Shown: positions 1-8,626 of the stretch, piece by piece
Numbering within the stretch: position 1 is the stretch's first letter
Layout: each line of letters starts with the position of its first letter
From: Pseudolabrys sp.
GTDB taxonomy: Bacteria; Pseudomonadota; Alphaproteobacteria; Rhizobiales; Xanthobacteraceae
Direction of reading: 5' to 3'
Assembly (NCBI GenBank): GCA_019635575.1
Contig: JAHBZF010000010.1
Span: 1 to 48,631, forward strand
Length of the DNA stretch: 48,631 nucleotides
The notes under the pieces: model-generated
Seen by the model: only the letters and a program-made list of their open reading frames with translations
What the model was told of the DNA's origin: nothing
Databases searched by the model: none
Made by a program: the position numbers and the translations under genes

Positions 1-329
1 ACCGACACCTTGTCCTTGGAAATCAGCTCGCGGGCCTTTTCGGCAAAGAGCGGCCAGTTCGACGCGGGATCGACCACCACCGCTTCGAGCTTCTTGCCGA
101 GCAAGCCGCCTTTCTTGTTCTGCTCGTCGATCAGCATCAGCATCACGTCTTTCAGCGTCGTCTCGCTGATCGCCATGGTGCCGGAAAGGGAGTGCAGGAT
201 ACCGACCTTGATCGTGTCCTGAGCGCTGGCGCCGGATATCGCCGACAGCGAGAGCGCGAGACCGGCGGTGGCGCCCATCAGGCGACGCGCCAAAGGCCTG
301 CTCGCGGCAGTCCGTATGAAGCTGAACAT
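1..329 (-). CDS. urtA: Urea ABC transporter substrate-binding protein UrtA, N-terminal part
   Basis: Periplasmic receptor for urea (or short amides) feeding the UrtBCDE ABC permease. The reading frame runs off the left edge, so only about 109 N-terminal residues are present. They show a positively charged signal peptide ending in SGASAQ, then the mature start [20 protein letters not shown] and the stretch [20 protein letters not shown], which is the characteristic UrtA beginning. The ATG at 329 is preceded by AGGGG with 6 bp spacing. It is preceded by a sigma-54 promoter element, which fits nitrogen control. The remaining urt genes would lie to the left of the window. Confidence 0.93.
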   Translation of the reverse strand, partial: MFSFIRTAASRPLARRLMGATAGLALSLSAISGASAQDTIKVGILHSLSGTMAISETTLKDVMLMLIDEQNKKGGLLGKKLEAVVVDPASNWPLFAEKARELISKDKVS

Positions 330-400
330 GAAACACCCCTGCGTTGGCGGCGCAGAAACCCCACTGGAGTCACCCAGGGCCCGGCCGCAACGTCGGGTTC

Positions 401-415
401 GCAAGGCGCATGCCA
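401..415 (-). promoter_or_regulatory. Sigma-54 (-24/-12) promoter for urtA
   Basis: Read on the minus strand the bases are TGGCAT-GCGCC-TTGC. This fits the RpoN pattern TGGCAyG-N4-TTGC with the obligatory GG-N10-GC spacing. The predicted start site is near 389, giving a leader of about 60 nt before the urtA ATG at 329. NtrC-dependent sigma-54 transcription of urt operons under nitrogen limitation is established in other proteobacteria. I could not recognise clear NtrC sites further upstream in the 330-546 gap, which otherwise shows nothing. Confidence 0.65.
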
Positions 416-546
416 ATCGCGGGCGAGGCTCTAAACAACTGAAAAAGCTGGTGTTGTTCGGATGCGAGTCACGGAAGCCAATTCGAGGGCAACACCTTCG
501 CCTAAATTATCATCAAGCCAAGCGCGGCCGCCCAAAAAATCAGCAA

Positions 547-1068
547 TCAGGGTCCGGAGACCTCAAACAACGCATCCGCTGCCATCACCGCCTGATACCG
601 GCCGAGCGGATCGAGCGTCTTGTTCCAGGTGACGATCTGCGGCAGCCAGCGGCTCGCGACACGGTAGCGCAACGTCGCCCCGGTCTTGCGGTCCTCGATC
701 TCCACATCGAGCAGCAGACCATGCCCGGCTTTCTCGTCCAGAACCTTCAGCGTGCCTTGCCCCGGACTGGCCTGTGTCGCCACCATGATGCCGTCGGCAA
801 CGCAGGGACACGGCGCCGTTTCGCCGGAGCGATAGCGGACGATCACGCCGCGCGGCGATGCCTTCAACCGTTGCAGGGCATCGAGGCCGATCCGGATGCC
901 GATCGGAATCAGCGCACCGAAACCACCGTGCGCTCTGGTGCCGATCTCAATCCATTCCTGCGGTGTCGTGGTCTGTGCCCGTGCTCCTCCTGGCAGCACG
1001 AAGACACCCAGCATCAACAGAAAAGCCGGCAAATCCCGACCGACGCGAGCGAACGATGACAGCATCAT
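547..1068 (-). CDS. Exported FmdE-like domain protein
   Basis: Encodes 173 residues. Residues 1-32 form a signal peptide (hydrophobic PAFLLMLGVFVL, cleavage near ARAQ). The rest resembles the small FmdE domain (formylmethanofuran dehydrogenase subunit E family): a His-Gly-Gly-x-Gly start around residue 47, a helix with GIRIGLDAL, and a CPC-VADGIMVAT segment where FmdE proteins carry a metal or cofactor-binding Cys and a conserved turn. In this family the methanogenic function is usually absent and the role of isolated exported domains is unknown. It stands alone, with no clear operon partner. The start could be the ATG at 1068 or the next one at 1065. Family assignment is by pattern only. Confidence 0.5.
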   Translation of the reverse strand: MMLSSFARVGRDLPAFLLMLGVFVLPGGARAQTTTPQEWIEIGTRAHGGFGALIPIGIRIGLDALQRLKASPRGVIVRYRSGETAPCPCVADGIMVATQASPGQGTLKVLDEKAGHGLLLDVEIEDRKTGATLRYRVASRWLPQIVTWNKTLDPLGRYQAVMAADALFEVSGP

Positions 1069-1240
1069 TGGAGTCTTTCGCTTTGCCCGACCATCACCTC
1101 AATTGAACCAACGCTGATCCAGCCGCAACGTAAAGCATCATGTCCGGATTCACATCAACATGAGGCGATAAGGTCTGCCATCACGGTCTTCAATGCATTT
1201 TGATGAACCATGCTACCGGAATATTCCACCTTCGATCAGG

Positions 1241-1699
1241 CTATGGCTGCCCAATCGGTGGGCCCAACACGAGATTGTCGCAGGTCGCAGTCACAGCGGC
1301 CTGCCCGCTGACCCGTAGTTCGCCCTCGAACCGCACGATGTCGCCGCCGAGCGACGGCTTCGGCTCGATCGAGACGGCCCGCCAGACAATCTCGCCGGTC
1401 GCACCGGCCGGCACCGCACGGCGCAACTTCACCGCATAGCCGAGCCCAACCACGTTCGCCCGTGCGCAGACGAATTGCGCCAGCCGGCCCAGCATCAGCG
1501 AGGTGGTCTGCGTCGCGCTGGCGATCAGGCCGCCGAAGCGTGAACGCCGCGCCACTACCTCGTCGTGGTGCAAGGGGTTGGTGTCGCCCGCCAACGTCGC
1601 GAACTGCCGGATCCCCTCCGCATCGAAATGGACCGTAGCCCGCACCTCGTCGCCGACCGCGAACGGAACCGGCGACGATGCAACTGCTGCTGGCATCAT
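1241..1699 (-). CDS. MaoC-family (R)-specific enoyl-CoA hydratase-like protein
   Basis: A 152-residue single hot-dog-fold protein. The hydratase-2 signature is visible at about residues 38-58 (GDTNPLHHDEVVA, then RFGGLIASA), containing the catalytic Asp and His of MaoC dehydratases. Such enzymes add water to trans-2-enoyl-CoA or act on related thioesters. It is divergent from the benzoate-type CoA ligase across a 157-bp region with two abutting TTTAC-N6-GTAAA operators, so it is probably part of the same regulon. AAGGGGAA lies just upstream of the ATG. It is one of three MaoC-fold genes in this cluster; the substrate is not evident from sequence. Confidence 0.8.
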   Translation of the reverse strand: MMPAAVASSPVPFAVGDEVRATVHFDAEGIRQFATLAGDTNPLHHDEVVARRSRFGGLIASATQTTSLMLGRLAQFVCARANVVGLGYAVKLRRAVPAGATGEIVWRAVSIEPKPSLGGDIVRFEGELRVSGQAAVTATCDNLVLGPPIGQP

Positions 1700-1769
1700 T
1701 CTTTTCCCCTTGAGTCTGCTTTTGCCGCCTTGTGCCCGGCCGCCCCAGCTCAGGCAAACCGGATTTCGA

Positions 1770-1803
1770 TTTACAACAGAGTAAATTTTACAGTATTGTA
1801 AAA
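1770..1803. promoter_or_regulatory. Tandem TetR-type operators between maoC and the CoA ligase
   Basis: Two inverted repeats with the same layout lie end to end, 1 bp apart. TTTAC-AACAGA-GTAAA is at 1770-1785 and TTTAC-AGTATT-GTAAA at 1787-1802; the latter has arms extended to TTTTACA/TGTAAAA at 1786-1803. The same TTTAC-N6-GTAAA element occurs upstream of the feruloyl-type ligase (7495-7514) and of the maoC-thiolase operon (12963-12982). A weak plus-strand promoter TTTACA-N18-TATTGT (1770-1799) overlaps both sites. The TetR protein encoded at 3447-4148 is the obvious candidate to bind here. Confidence 0.75.
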
Positions 1804-1856
1804 ATAATCAAGAACCGAGGCCGGCTCGAACCGGCAATGATCGGGAGGATGCTTCG

Positions 1857-3437
1857 ATGCCAGCCGCGACCCAGCCACAAGCCCGGACCGGGCTCACGGG
1901 CAATGTCACCGACTATCTGTTCGAGCATTCCCTGCGTCAGGGCGAGCGGACCTATCTCATCACGCCGGAGCGCAACTGGAGCTTCCGCGCCATCGCTGAC
2001 CGCGCCGGGCAGATCGCCAACTATTTGAAAGCGCTCGGCGTGCGGCCGGGCGAACGCGTGCTGTTCAGCGTGCTCGATGGCGCCGATTTTCCCGCATTAT
2101 TTCTCGGTGCCATGCGCATGGGGGCGATCGCGCTGCCGATCAACAGCTACCTCAAGCCCGACGACTACGCCTACTACATCCGCGACAGTGCCTGCGTCGC
2201 GGTGATCGTCGATCATTCGCTGGCACCGGTCATCAAATCAATCCGCGCCGATCTGCCGGCACTCAGGCACGTCATCGCCACTGGCCAGCCGGTCGACGGT
2301 CTGCCGTTCCTCGACAACGAAATCGACTCCCTTTCCGCAAATTGCCCGGCGTATCCGACCGACCCGGATGATATGGCGTTCTGGCTCTACAGTTCCGGCT
2401 CGACCGGCAGCCCCAAGGGCGTCGTCCACACCGGCAATCACATCTACTGGGCCAGTGAATTGTTCGGCGCAGCCACCATGGGGATGACCGAAAACGACGT
2501 GATCCTGTCGCCACCAAAGATGTATTTCGCGTTCGGCCTCGGCGCGCAGGTCTATTTCCCGTTGCGCATGGGCGCACAGAACATCACCAACCCGAAACCG
2601 ATCTCGCCCGACATCGTCTGGGAGCAGTGGCTGGCGCACGAACCCACCATCGTCATCGGTGTGCCGACCCTGTTCGCGGCGCTGCTACGCATCGCCGAGG
2701 ACAGGATCGGTGCCGAACGGGTACGCACCGCTTGCCGGCGGCTGCGCTACTGCATCAGCGGCGGCGAGGTGCTGCCGGCGGCGTTGATGGAGCGCTGGCG
2801 CAAATTCGCCGACGTGCAGATTCTCGATGGCGTCGGCACCACCGAGATGACACACATGTTCATGCTCAACCGGCTCGATGCCGCCGTACCGGGGAGCTGC
2901 GGCCGGTTGGTCAACGGCTATCGTGCCGAATTGCTGGACGACGCCGGCCAGCGCGTGCCGACCGGCGAGATCGGCAACCTGCATGTCTACGGGCCGACGG
3001 CCGCCACGCAATACTGGAACAAGCCCGAGAAAACCGCCGAGGTCATGGGCAAGGGCGGCGTACTCACCGGCGACAAGATGTCGTGCGATGCTGACGGCAA
3101 CTACTTCCTGGTCGGCCGCTCCGACGACATGCTGCGCGTCGGCGGCATCTGGGTCTCACCGGCCGAGGTAGAGTCCGCGATCGCGCGCCACGACAGCGTG
3201 CTGGAATGCGCGGTGATCGGCTTCCCCGACGAGGAAGGCATGGTCAAACCGAAAGCCTATGTGGTGCTGCGCAACGCCGGCGGCGATGCCGCTGCGATGG
3301 CGGAGGCGCTGCGGACCCATGTGCGCGCCACCCTCGCGCATTTCAAATGTCCACGCTGGTTCGTGTTCGTCGAGGAATTACCGAAGACCAGCACCGGCAA
3401 GATCCAGCGCTTCCGGCTGCGCCAGCTCACCGACTAG
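1857..3437 (+). CDS. Benzoate-CoA ligase family protein
   Basis: Activates an aromatic acid to its CoA thioester with ATP. The 526 residues have the full ANL-superfamily layout: the P-loop YSSGSTGSPKG at 178-188, GTTE at about 328-331, the TGD ATP-ribose motif, and the catalytic lysine K515 in KTSTGKIQR. Length and the N-terminal pattern (NVTDYLFEHSLRQGERTYLI) fit the benzoate/4-hydroxybenzoate ligase group (BadA, BclA) better than long-chain acyl ligases. The ATG at 1857 has GGGAGG 8 bp upstream. It ends 9 bp before the convergent TetR gene. The exact aromatic acid cannot be read from sequence; benzoate, hydroxybenzoates or heteroaromatic acids remain possible. Confidence 0.88.
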   Translation: MPAATQPQARTGLTGNVTDYLFEHSLRQGERTYLITPERNWSFRAIADRAGQIANYLKALGVRPGERVLFSVLDGADFPALFLGAMRMGAIALPINSYLKPDDYAYYIRDSACVAVIVDHSLAPVIKSIRADLPALRHVIATGQPVDGLPFLDNEIDSLSANCPAYPTDPDDMAFWLYSSGSTGSPKGVVHTGNHIYWASELFGAATMGMTENDVILSPPKMYFAFGLGAQVYFPLRMGAQNITNPKPISPDIVWEQWLAHEPTIVIGVPTLFAALLRIAEDRIGAERVRTACRRLRYCISGGEVLPAALMERWRKFADVQILDGVGTTEMTHMFMLNRLDAAVPGSCGRLVNGYRAELLDDAGQRVPTGEIGNLHVYGPTAATQYWNKPEKTAEVMGKGGVLTGDKMSCDADGNYFLVGRSDDMLRVGGIWVSPAEVESAIARHDSVLECAVIGFPDEEGMVKPKAYVVLRNAGGDAAAMAEALRTHVRATLAHFKCPRWFVFVEELPKTSTGKIQRFRLRQLTD

Positions 3438-3446
3438 CGGAGCAGA

Positions 3447-4148
3447 TCACACTACTGGCGGCTTGCCGCGCGGTTTCTCCGCTACACGGGCCACACGCTT
3501 TGCCGGAGTCTTTGTCACCACAGTTTTGCGCCGCGCGCCGGGCGCGACCAGCCCATAGGCGATAAGCTGGAAATAGGTATCGATCAGTTCGCTGATCGGC
3601 GTCGATTTCTTCGGATCGTACCAGCGTGCCAGCCAGTTGCACATGCCGAGAATGCCGAACGCCACCATCTTCGGGTCGCCACAGCGGGTGAACTCGCCTT
3701 TCTCCTGCCCTTCTTCGATCAGCGTCGTCCACATCGTCTCGTAGCTGCGCCAGATCTTGTCCATCTCGCGGCGCACGTCGCGCGCATCGTCGAGATAGAC
3801 ATCGCGCAACGCGACAGTCATTTCCAGGCACTTGCGGTCGAACCGTTCGAGATGGTTCTCCACCGCCTGATACAGCTTGTCGTGGAAACTGGCCTTCGAA
3901 GCCAAGACCTTGCGCAAACCCTCGACCAGCGACTCGCTCTGCGGCCGGATGATGTGCAGCAGGATCTCGGCGCGATTGCCGAAATAATAATAGATCGCCT
4001 CGCGCTTCACGCCGGTTTCCTTGGCGATGTCGTCGAGCGAGGTGTTGGCGAAGCCCTGCCGGTCAAAAATCTCCAGCGCATTCTGGAGAATGGCCTCACG
4101 CCGCAGGGTGGATTTCTTGACTTTGGTGGTCTGGTCGCGCGTCGTCAT
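3447..4148 (-). CDS. TetR-family regulator, probable controller of the aryl-CoA regulon
   Basis: The 233 residues have an N-terminal TetR helix-turn-helix (about residues 17-63, with TSLDDIAKETGVKREAIYYYFGNRAEIL), followed by an all-helical ligand domain and a basic C-terminal tail. It is the last gene of the unit 7383 to 3447, behind the feruloyl-type ligase and the receptor gene. That unit is itself preceded by one of the four TTTAC-N6-GTAAA sites, which suggests autoregulation. Regulators of this kind for aromatic acids often respond to the aryl-CoA thioester, but the effector here is inference. A strong hairpin lies 17 bp upstream of its ATG. Confidence 0.88.
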   Translation of the reverse strand: MTTRDQTTKVKKSTLRREAILQNALEIFDRQGFANTSLDDIAKETGVKREAIYYYFGNRAEILLHIIRPQSESLVEGLRKVLASKASFHDKLYQAVENHLERFDRKCLEMTVALRDVYLDDARDVRREMDKIWRSYETMWTTLIEEGQEKGEFTRCGDPKMVAFGILGMCNWLARWYDPKKSTPISELIDTYFQLIAYGLVAPGARRKTVVTKTPAKRVARVAEKPRGKPPVV

Positions 4149-4165
4149 ATCCGGTCCATCGCGCT

Positions 4166-4191
4166 TCGCCCGCGCAAACAGGCGCGGGCGA
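4166..4191 (-). repeat. Intercistronic GC-rich stem-loop upstream of the TetR gene
   Basis: A perfect 10-bp inverted repeat, TCGCCCGCGC, is separated by AAACAG from GCGCGGGCGA. It lies between the receptor gene and the TetR gene of one transcription unit and has no following T-run. It is better explained as an mRNA-stabilising or partial attenuation element than as a full terminator. It could allow a high receptor level with a low regulator level from one transcript. Confidence 0.5.
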
Positions 4192-4251
4192 GCGGCGCAA
4201 GAACCCTAACCGATCGATCTCGCCCTGACCAGTTGGCAAGCGCTGTCGCGC

Positions 4252-5466
4252 TCAATTCGCCTTGACCAACGGGCAGCCGCCCTTGTCGAGCGGGCGGAAT
4301 GCCTGCTCGGCCGGCAGCGTGCTGACAAGCTTGTAATAGTCCCATGGCTCTTTCGATTCCGCCGGTGCCTTGACCTCGAACAGATGCATCGGGTGCATCT
4401 TGCGACCATCGACACGGATCGTGCCCTGCCCAAACAGCGGATCGTCAGTCTTCATCTCCTTCATCTTGGCGACGACCTTGTCGCCCGCCGTGTCACCATT
4501 CAGCGCCTTCACCGCCTTGAGATAATGCAGCACCGCGGCATAGACGCCGGCCTGCATCTCGTTCGGCATGTTCTTCTTCGGATGCAGTTTCTGGAAGCGC
4601 AGCGACCAGGCACGCGCCTCCGGCGACTGGTTCCAGTAGAACGGGCTGACCGCGAGCAACCCCTGCGCTGCCGGCAGGCCGAGCGCATGAGCGTTGTTGA
4701 TGATGAACACGAGGCCGGCGAGCTTCTGCCCGCTCTTGGTCAAACCGAACTCTGCCGCCTGCTTGATCGCATTGGTCGTGTCGCCGCCGGCATTGGCGAG
4801 CGCGACGATCTTCGCCTTGGAGCTTTGCGCTTGCAGCAGGAAGGAGGAGAAATCCGAAGTGTTGAGCGGATGCCGCACCGCGCCCGCTACCGTGCCGCCA
4901 TTGGCCTTCACCAGACCGGACGCCGCGCGTTCAAGGTCGTGACCGAACGCATAGTCGCTGGTCAGGAAGAACCAGCTATCGCCGCCGGAATTGATCACCG
5001 AACGCACGAGACTGTAGGCCAGCGCGTAATTGTCGAAGGTCCAGTGCACATTGTTCGGCGTGCATTTCGCGCCGGTCAGGTCGGTCGAGACACCACCGGA
5101 GATCAGGAACGTCTTGTTGGCGGCGCGGACGATCTCGCTCACCGCCAACGCGATGCCGGAATTCGGCACATCGGCGATGGCGTCGACGCCATCCACGTCC
5201 AGCCATTTGCGGGCCATGGTGGTGCCGACGTCGACCTTGTTGAGATGATCGCCACCGATGATCTCGACCGGCCGGCCGTTGATCGGCCCGAAGTCCTCCG
5301 CCGCCATCCGCGCGGCGACGACCGAGCCGACACCCTGGAAATCGGCATAGACGCCGGAGGCGTCATTGAGCACGCCGATCTTGATCGGCTTGTCGGCGGC
5401 GATGGCGCTGGTTGCACCACCGATGGCGACCGCGATAGCGGCCGCGCGCAGGATTCCGGACAGCAT
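4252..5466 (-). CDS. Periplasmic receptor of a Liv-type ABC transporter, aromatic-acid type (orphan)
   Basis: The 404 residues begin with a Sec signal peptide (about 1-23, ending SAIAA), followed by a type I periplasmic binding fold starting DKPIKIGVLNDASGVYADFQG. This subgroup includes receptors for p-coumarate and other lignin-derived acids in Rhodopseudomonas. No permease or ATPase gene is adjacent, so it must dock onto a transporter encoded elsewhere. It lies 42 bp downstream of the feruloyl-type CoA ligase and upstream of the TetR gene, so it is probably co-transcribed. AGGGGGAG precedes the ATG. Aromatic specificity is inferred from neighbours and family resemblance. Confidence 0.85.
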   Translation of the reverse strand: MLSGILRAAAIAVAIGGATSAIAADKPIKIGVLNDASGVYADFQGVGSVVAARMAAEDFGPINGRPVEIIGGDHLNKVDVGTTMARKWLDVDGVDAIADVPNSGIALAVSEIVRAANKTFLISGGVSTDLTGAKCTPNNVHWTFDNYALAYSLVRSVINSGGDSWFFLTSDYAFGHDLERAASGLVKANGGTVAGAVRHPLNTSDFSSFLLQAQSSKAKIVALANAGGDTTNAIKQAAEFGLTKSGQKLAGLVFIINNAHALGLPAAQGLLAVSPFYWNQSPEARAWSLRFQKLHPKKNMPNEMQAGVYAAVLHYLKAVKALNGDTAGDKVVAKMKEMKTDDPLFGQGTIRVDGRKMHPMHLFEVKAPAESKEPWDYYKLVSTLPAEQAFRPLDKGGCPLVKAN

Positions 5467-5508
5467 GGCAGACTCCCCCTTTTTGACGATGATGGCTTTG
5501 AAAACGGA

Positions 5509-7383
5509 TCAGGCCGAGGCGGCGACCGGCGGCGCGGCCTCGGCCGCGACCACCAGCACATCCGACGATGGCGTCGTGTCATAGAGCCGTTCGACCAACA
5601 CGGCGCGACGCTCCAGCACCGCGCGCTGGTTGATGTAGCCCTTGTCGGTGATCTCGTTGCCGTCGATCGACGGCGGCTCGGTCATCAGCAGCACACGGGC
5701 GATGCGGCGGCTGCTGCCGGCATTGGCGCGGTTGAACGCGGACAACGCCTCGCCGAGCTTCGCATGCAACGCCGGGTGCGCGACCAGTTCCTGCGGCGAC
5801 AGCGTCCCGCCGCACACACTCTGGCATCCGGCGACATTGGGAAACACCAGCAGGCCGACCTCGCTGCGGTTATGACCCGTCACCACCGCGTCCTGGATCA
5901 TCGGCGCAGCGGCGCTGATCGCCGACACCCGCAGATCGCCAACCGCGACCCAAGTGCCGCTTGACAGCTTGAAGTTCTCAGACACGCGGCCGTCAAACCG
6001 CAGACCGCGCGTCAACCGTGCCGGATCGACGAAGGTGACAGCATCGCCGAGCTTGAAATAGCCCTCATCGTCGAACGCATCCTGCGTGAGATCGGGCCGG
6101 CCGTAATAGCCGGGCGTGACGTTTTCGCCCTTCACCCGCATCTCCAGCTTGCCGCCGTCCGGCACCAGCTTGATGCTGGTGCCCGGCACCGGCAGGCCGA
6201 CGCCGCCGATATCCTGCGCATGCCAGTGACAGAAGCTCGCCACCGGCGCCGTCTCGGTCGAGCCGAGCGACGACAGGATCGGCAGCCGCGCGCCGCGATG
6301 TTTGACCGCGAGCGCGTCGAGCCGCGTCCACAGATGCGGCGGCAATGCTGCGCCGGCATAGAAAATCACGTCGAGATCGCCGAATACATGGCGAGCGAAG
6401 TCGTCGTCCGCCTCCAGCGCCGGGATCACCATGTCGAAGCCGCGCGGCACGTTGAACAGCAGCGTCGGCTTGACCGCGCGCAGATTGGCGAGCGTGATAT
6501 CGAGCTTGCCCGGCGCCGGCTTGCCGGCGTCGATATACATGGTGCCGCCGTTGCGCAGGATCTGGTTGAGATTGAAGTTGGTGCCAAAGGTGTGGTTCCA
6601 CGGCAGCCAGTCGACGATCACCGGCGGCCGCTCGGTGAGGAACGGCCACGCCTGATCGATCCCGGCCCCATTCGCGCCCATCATCCGCTGGGTGTTGATG
6701 ACGCCCTTCGGCATGCCGGTCGATCCCGAGGTCAGCAGGATTTTCGCGATGCTATCCGGACCGACGGTGCGATAGTGCTGCGCGACGCGATCGTCCGGCG
6801 TGCTCCCCAACAGATCGGCGAAGGTCAACGCATCGGGGAAATCGGCATCAGCCGCATCCGCCAGCAGCGTCACGCCATCGCGCGGCATTGCCGCCAGCGC
6901 CCGCGCGAATGGCTTTAGCGCGGACACATAGATCAGGCTCGGCTGGAATGCTTCGGCAATGTATTTCAGCTTTGCGAAGTTTTCCGACATCAGCGAATAG
7001 GCGGGCGAGATCGGCATGAATGGAATCCCGACCTGCATCGCGCCGAACTTCAACAGCGCCATGTTGATGGAATTGTCGGACAGCGCGGCGACCGGGCGCT
7101 CGGCGCTGTGGCCGCGCTCCAGCAGCGCCTGCGACACGCGGTCGACCAGCATCACCGCTTCGGCATAACGGAGGCGGCGCCAGTCTCCGGCCTGATCGCG
7201 CTCGGCGAGGAAGGTGCGATCCGGCGCTTCCTCCGCCCAGCGGCGCAAGTGATCACTCAGTTGTGCCGGATAAGCGGCGAGCGGCGCGGCGTTGCCGATG
7301 ACGATCTCGCCATTGGCGCGCCGCTCGATGGTCGGCGTCGGCTCGGCAAGACGGATCGGCGCAACGGACGGGTCCAACGGCAT
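5509..7383 (-). CDS. Feruloyl-CoA synthetase-type acid-CoA ligase
   Basis: An ATP-dependent aryl- or phenylpropenoyl-CoA ligase of 624 residues. The length and the opening ([22 protein letters not shown]) match the long feruloyl-CoA synthetase group rather than the 520-residue benzoate group. The adenylation P-loop [16 protein letters not shown] is near residues 200-215, followed by the typical proline/tryptophan segment [16 protein letters not shown] take the ATG at 7383 because GGGAGG stands 7 bp upstream; open reading continues further but lacks a ribosome site. It is first in the unit with the orphan receptor and TetR. Ferulate, p-coumarate or a related phenylpropenoate is the likely substrate; no crotonase-type feruloyl-CoA hydratase-lyase lies nearby. 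Confidence 0.82.
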   Translation of the reverse strand: MPLDPSVAPIRLAEPTPTIERRANGEIVIGNAAPLAAYPAQLSDHLRRWAEEAPDRTFLAERDQAGDWRRLRYAEAVMLVDRVSQALLERGHSAERPVAALSDNSINMALLKFGAMQVGIPFMPISPAYSLMSENFAKLKYIAEAFQPSLIYVSALKPFARALAAMPRDGVTLLADAADADFPDALTFADLLGSTPDDRVAQHYRTVGPDSIAKILLTSGSTGMPKGVINTQRMMGANGAGIDQAWPFLTERPPVIVDWLPWNHTFGTNFNLNQILRNGGTMYIDAGKPAPGKLDITLANLRAVKPTLLFNVPRGFDMVIPALEADDDFARHVFGDLDVIFYAGAALPPHLWTRLDALAVKHRGARLPILSSLGSTETAPVASFCHWHAQDIGGVGLPVPGTSIKLVPDGGKLEMRVKGENVTPGYYGRPDLTQDAFDDEGYFKLGDAVTFVDPARLTRGLRFDGRVSENFKLSSGTWVAVGDLRVSAISAAAPMIQDAVVTGHNRSEVGLLVFPNVAGCQSVCGGTLSPQELVAHPALHAKLGEALSAFNRANAGSSRRIARVLLMTEPPSIDGNEITDKGYINQRAVLERRAVLVERLYDTTPSSDVLVVAAEAAPPVAASA

Positions 7384-7484
7384 GGGTCGCCTCCCGGAAC
7401 GGCGCGCCATCATCGCTGTCGATATCCGGCAGCATTCGTGGCGCATTTTTATTGTCGTTCCAGTCTCCAAACAGCAGCGTCTGG

Positions 7485-7514
7485 AGTCAAGATATTTTTA
7501 CGATATCGTAAAAA
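7485..7514 (-). promoter_or_regulatory. Operator and -35 element upstream of the feruloyl-type ligase
   Basis: A perfect 20-bp palindrome, TTTTTACGATATCGTAAAAA, occupies 7495-7514. On the minus strand it is followed after exactly 6 bp by TTGACT (7485-7490), a good -35. The operator-to--35 distance is the same as at 12953-12982, which argues that both arrangements are real. The -10 is poor here. A protein bound at this place, just upstream of -35, could repress by steric hindrance or act as an activator. Confidence 0.7.
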
Positions 7515-7589
7515 ATTGAGGAGCAAGCGGATGCCGCGTCAGGAACTGCTGCGGCGCATCAGGCAACGCGGCGGAAGCCGCATCAGAAA

Positions 7590-8609
7590 TCACGTCTTCG
7601 CCTGCACGAACCGGTCGGTACGGATATCCGCGTCCAGCACGCCGGCGTCCTGCAAGCGTGTCACCGCCGCGTCGATCATCGGCGGCGGCCCGCAGATATA
7701 AGCTTCCAGGCCGAACACATCGCCGAGATGATCAGCCATCACATCGGCGACCAAACCGCGCGATCCGGACCAGCCGGACTGCTCCGACTCGTCGGATAAC
7801 ACCGGCGTGAAGGTGAAATTGGCGTGCTGTTTCGCCCAGCCTTGCAACACGTCGAGACAGTAGAGTTCGTCCCGCGTGCGGGCACCATAGAGGAGATGGA
7901 TTGGCCGCTTGTCGCGCGCGGCAAACGCCCTGTCGAGCAGCGACATCATCGGCGCCAGCCCGGTCCCGCCGGCGACGCAGACCGCCGGCCGCCAGTCATT
8001 GCCGGAAAAACCGAAATGGCCGAACGGGCCGAGCAATTCCAGCATGCCGCCCGGCGACAGGCTCTGGACGAAATCGCCGATCTTGCCGCCGGGATAGACC
8101 CGCACATGAAAGGTAATCGTGTCAGTACCCGGCCGGTTCGCCGCCGAATAGGTACGGTTCGGTGCGACGCCCGGCACCACCCACTCGAAACATTGCCCGG
8201 CATGAAATTCCACCGGCCACGGCGTCTCGACGGTGACGCCGAAGATCGTCGGCGTCAGCCGTTCGACGTTCTGTACCAGCGTGTTGAATGTCGCCGGCCG
8301 GATCGAACTGGTTTCACTCTCCAGCAGTGGCAGATCCAGCACGATGTCGCTGCGCGGAAAACACATGCAGGTGAGGATATGGCCCTGCGCGCGATGCGTG
8401 TCCGTGAAAATCGCCGGATCGGCGCCGGGCAATTCCTGCACCTCGCCATGGACGAGCTTGGCGATGCACTCGCCGCACTCGCCGGAGCGGCAGTTGTACG
8501 GCACCGGCAAGCCGATCTGGATGCAGGCATCGAGCAACGTCTGGTCGGCGCGACAGGTGAGTTCGCTGCCGGACGGCTGAAGCCTCACCTTGCAACCGGG
8601 TGCCGCCAT
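7590..8609 (-). CDS. NAD(P)H:ferredoxin-type reductase with N-terminal 2Fe-2S domain
   Basis: An electron-transfer partner for an oxygenase. The 339 residues read, in order: a plant-type ferredoxin domain (C40, C45, C48 and C81), an FAD domain (RTYSAAN at about 152-158), and an NAD(P) domain (GGTGLAP at 214-220, CGPPPM near the C-terminus). This order is that of phenol/toluene monooxygenase and benzoate dioxygenase reductases. PaaE has the ferredoxin domain at the C-terminus. The gene is last in the 12883-to-7590 unit, 17 bp after the PaaA-like diiron gene, so the two probably form one oxygenase system. Confidence 0.9.
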   Translation of the reverse strand: MAAPGCKVRLQPSGSELTCRADQTLLDACIQIGLPVPYNCRSGECGECIAKLVHGEVQELPGADPAIFTDTHRAQGHILTCMCFPRSDIVLDLPLLESETSSIRPATFNTLVQNVERLTPTIFGVTVETPWPVEFHAGQCFEWVVPGVAPNRTYSAANRPGTDTITFHVRVYPGGKIGDFVQSLSPGGMLELLGPFGHFGFSGNDWRPAVCVAGGTGLAPMMSLLDRAFAARDKRPIHLLYGARTRDELYCLDVLQGWAKQHANFTFTPVLSDESEQSGWSGSRGLVADVMADHLGDVFGLEAYICGPPPMIDAAVTRLQDAGVLDADIRTDRFVQAKT

Positions 8610-8626
8610 GAGAAGCGAGCCTTCCG

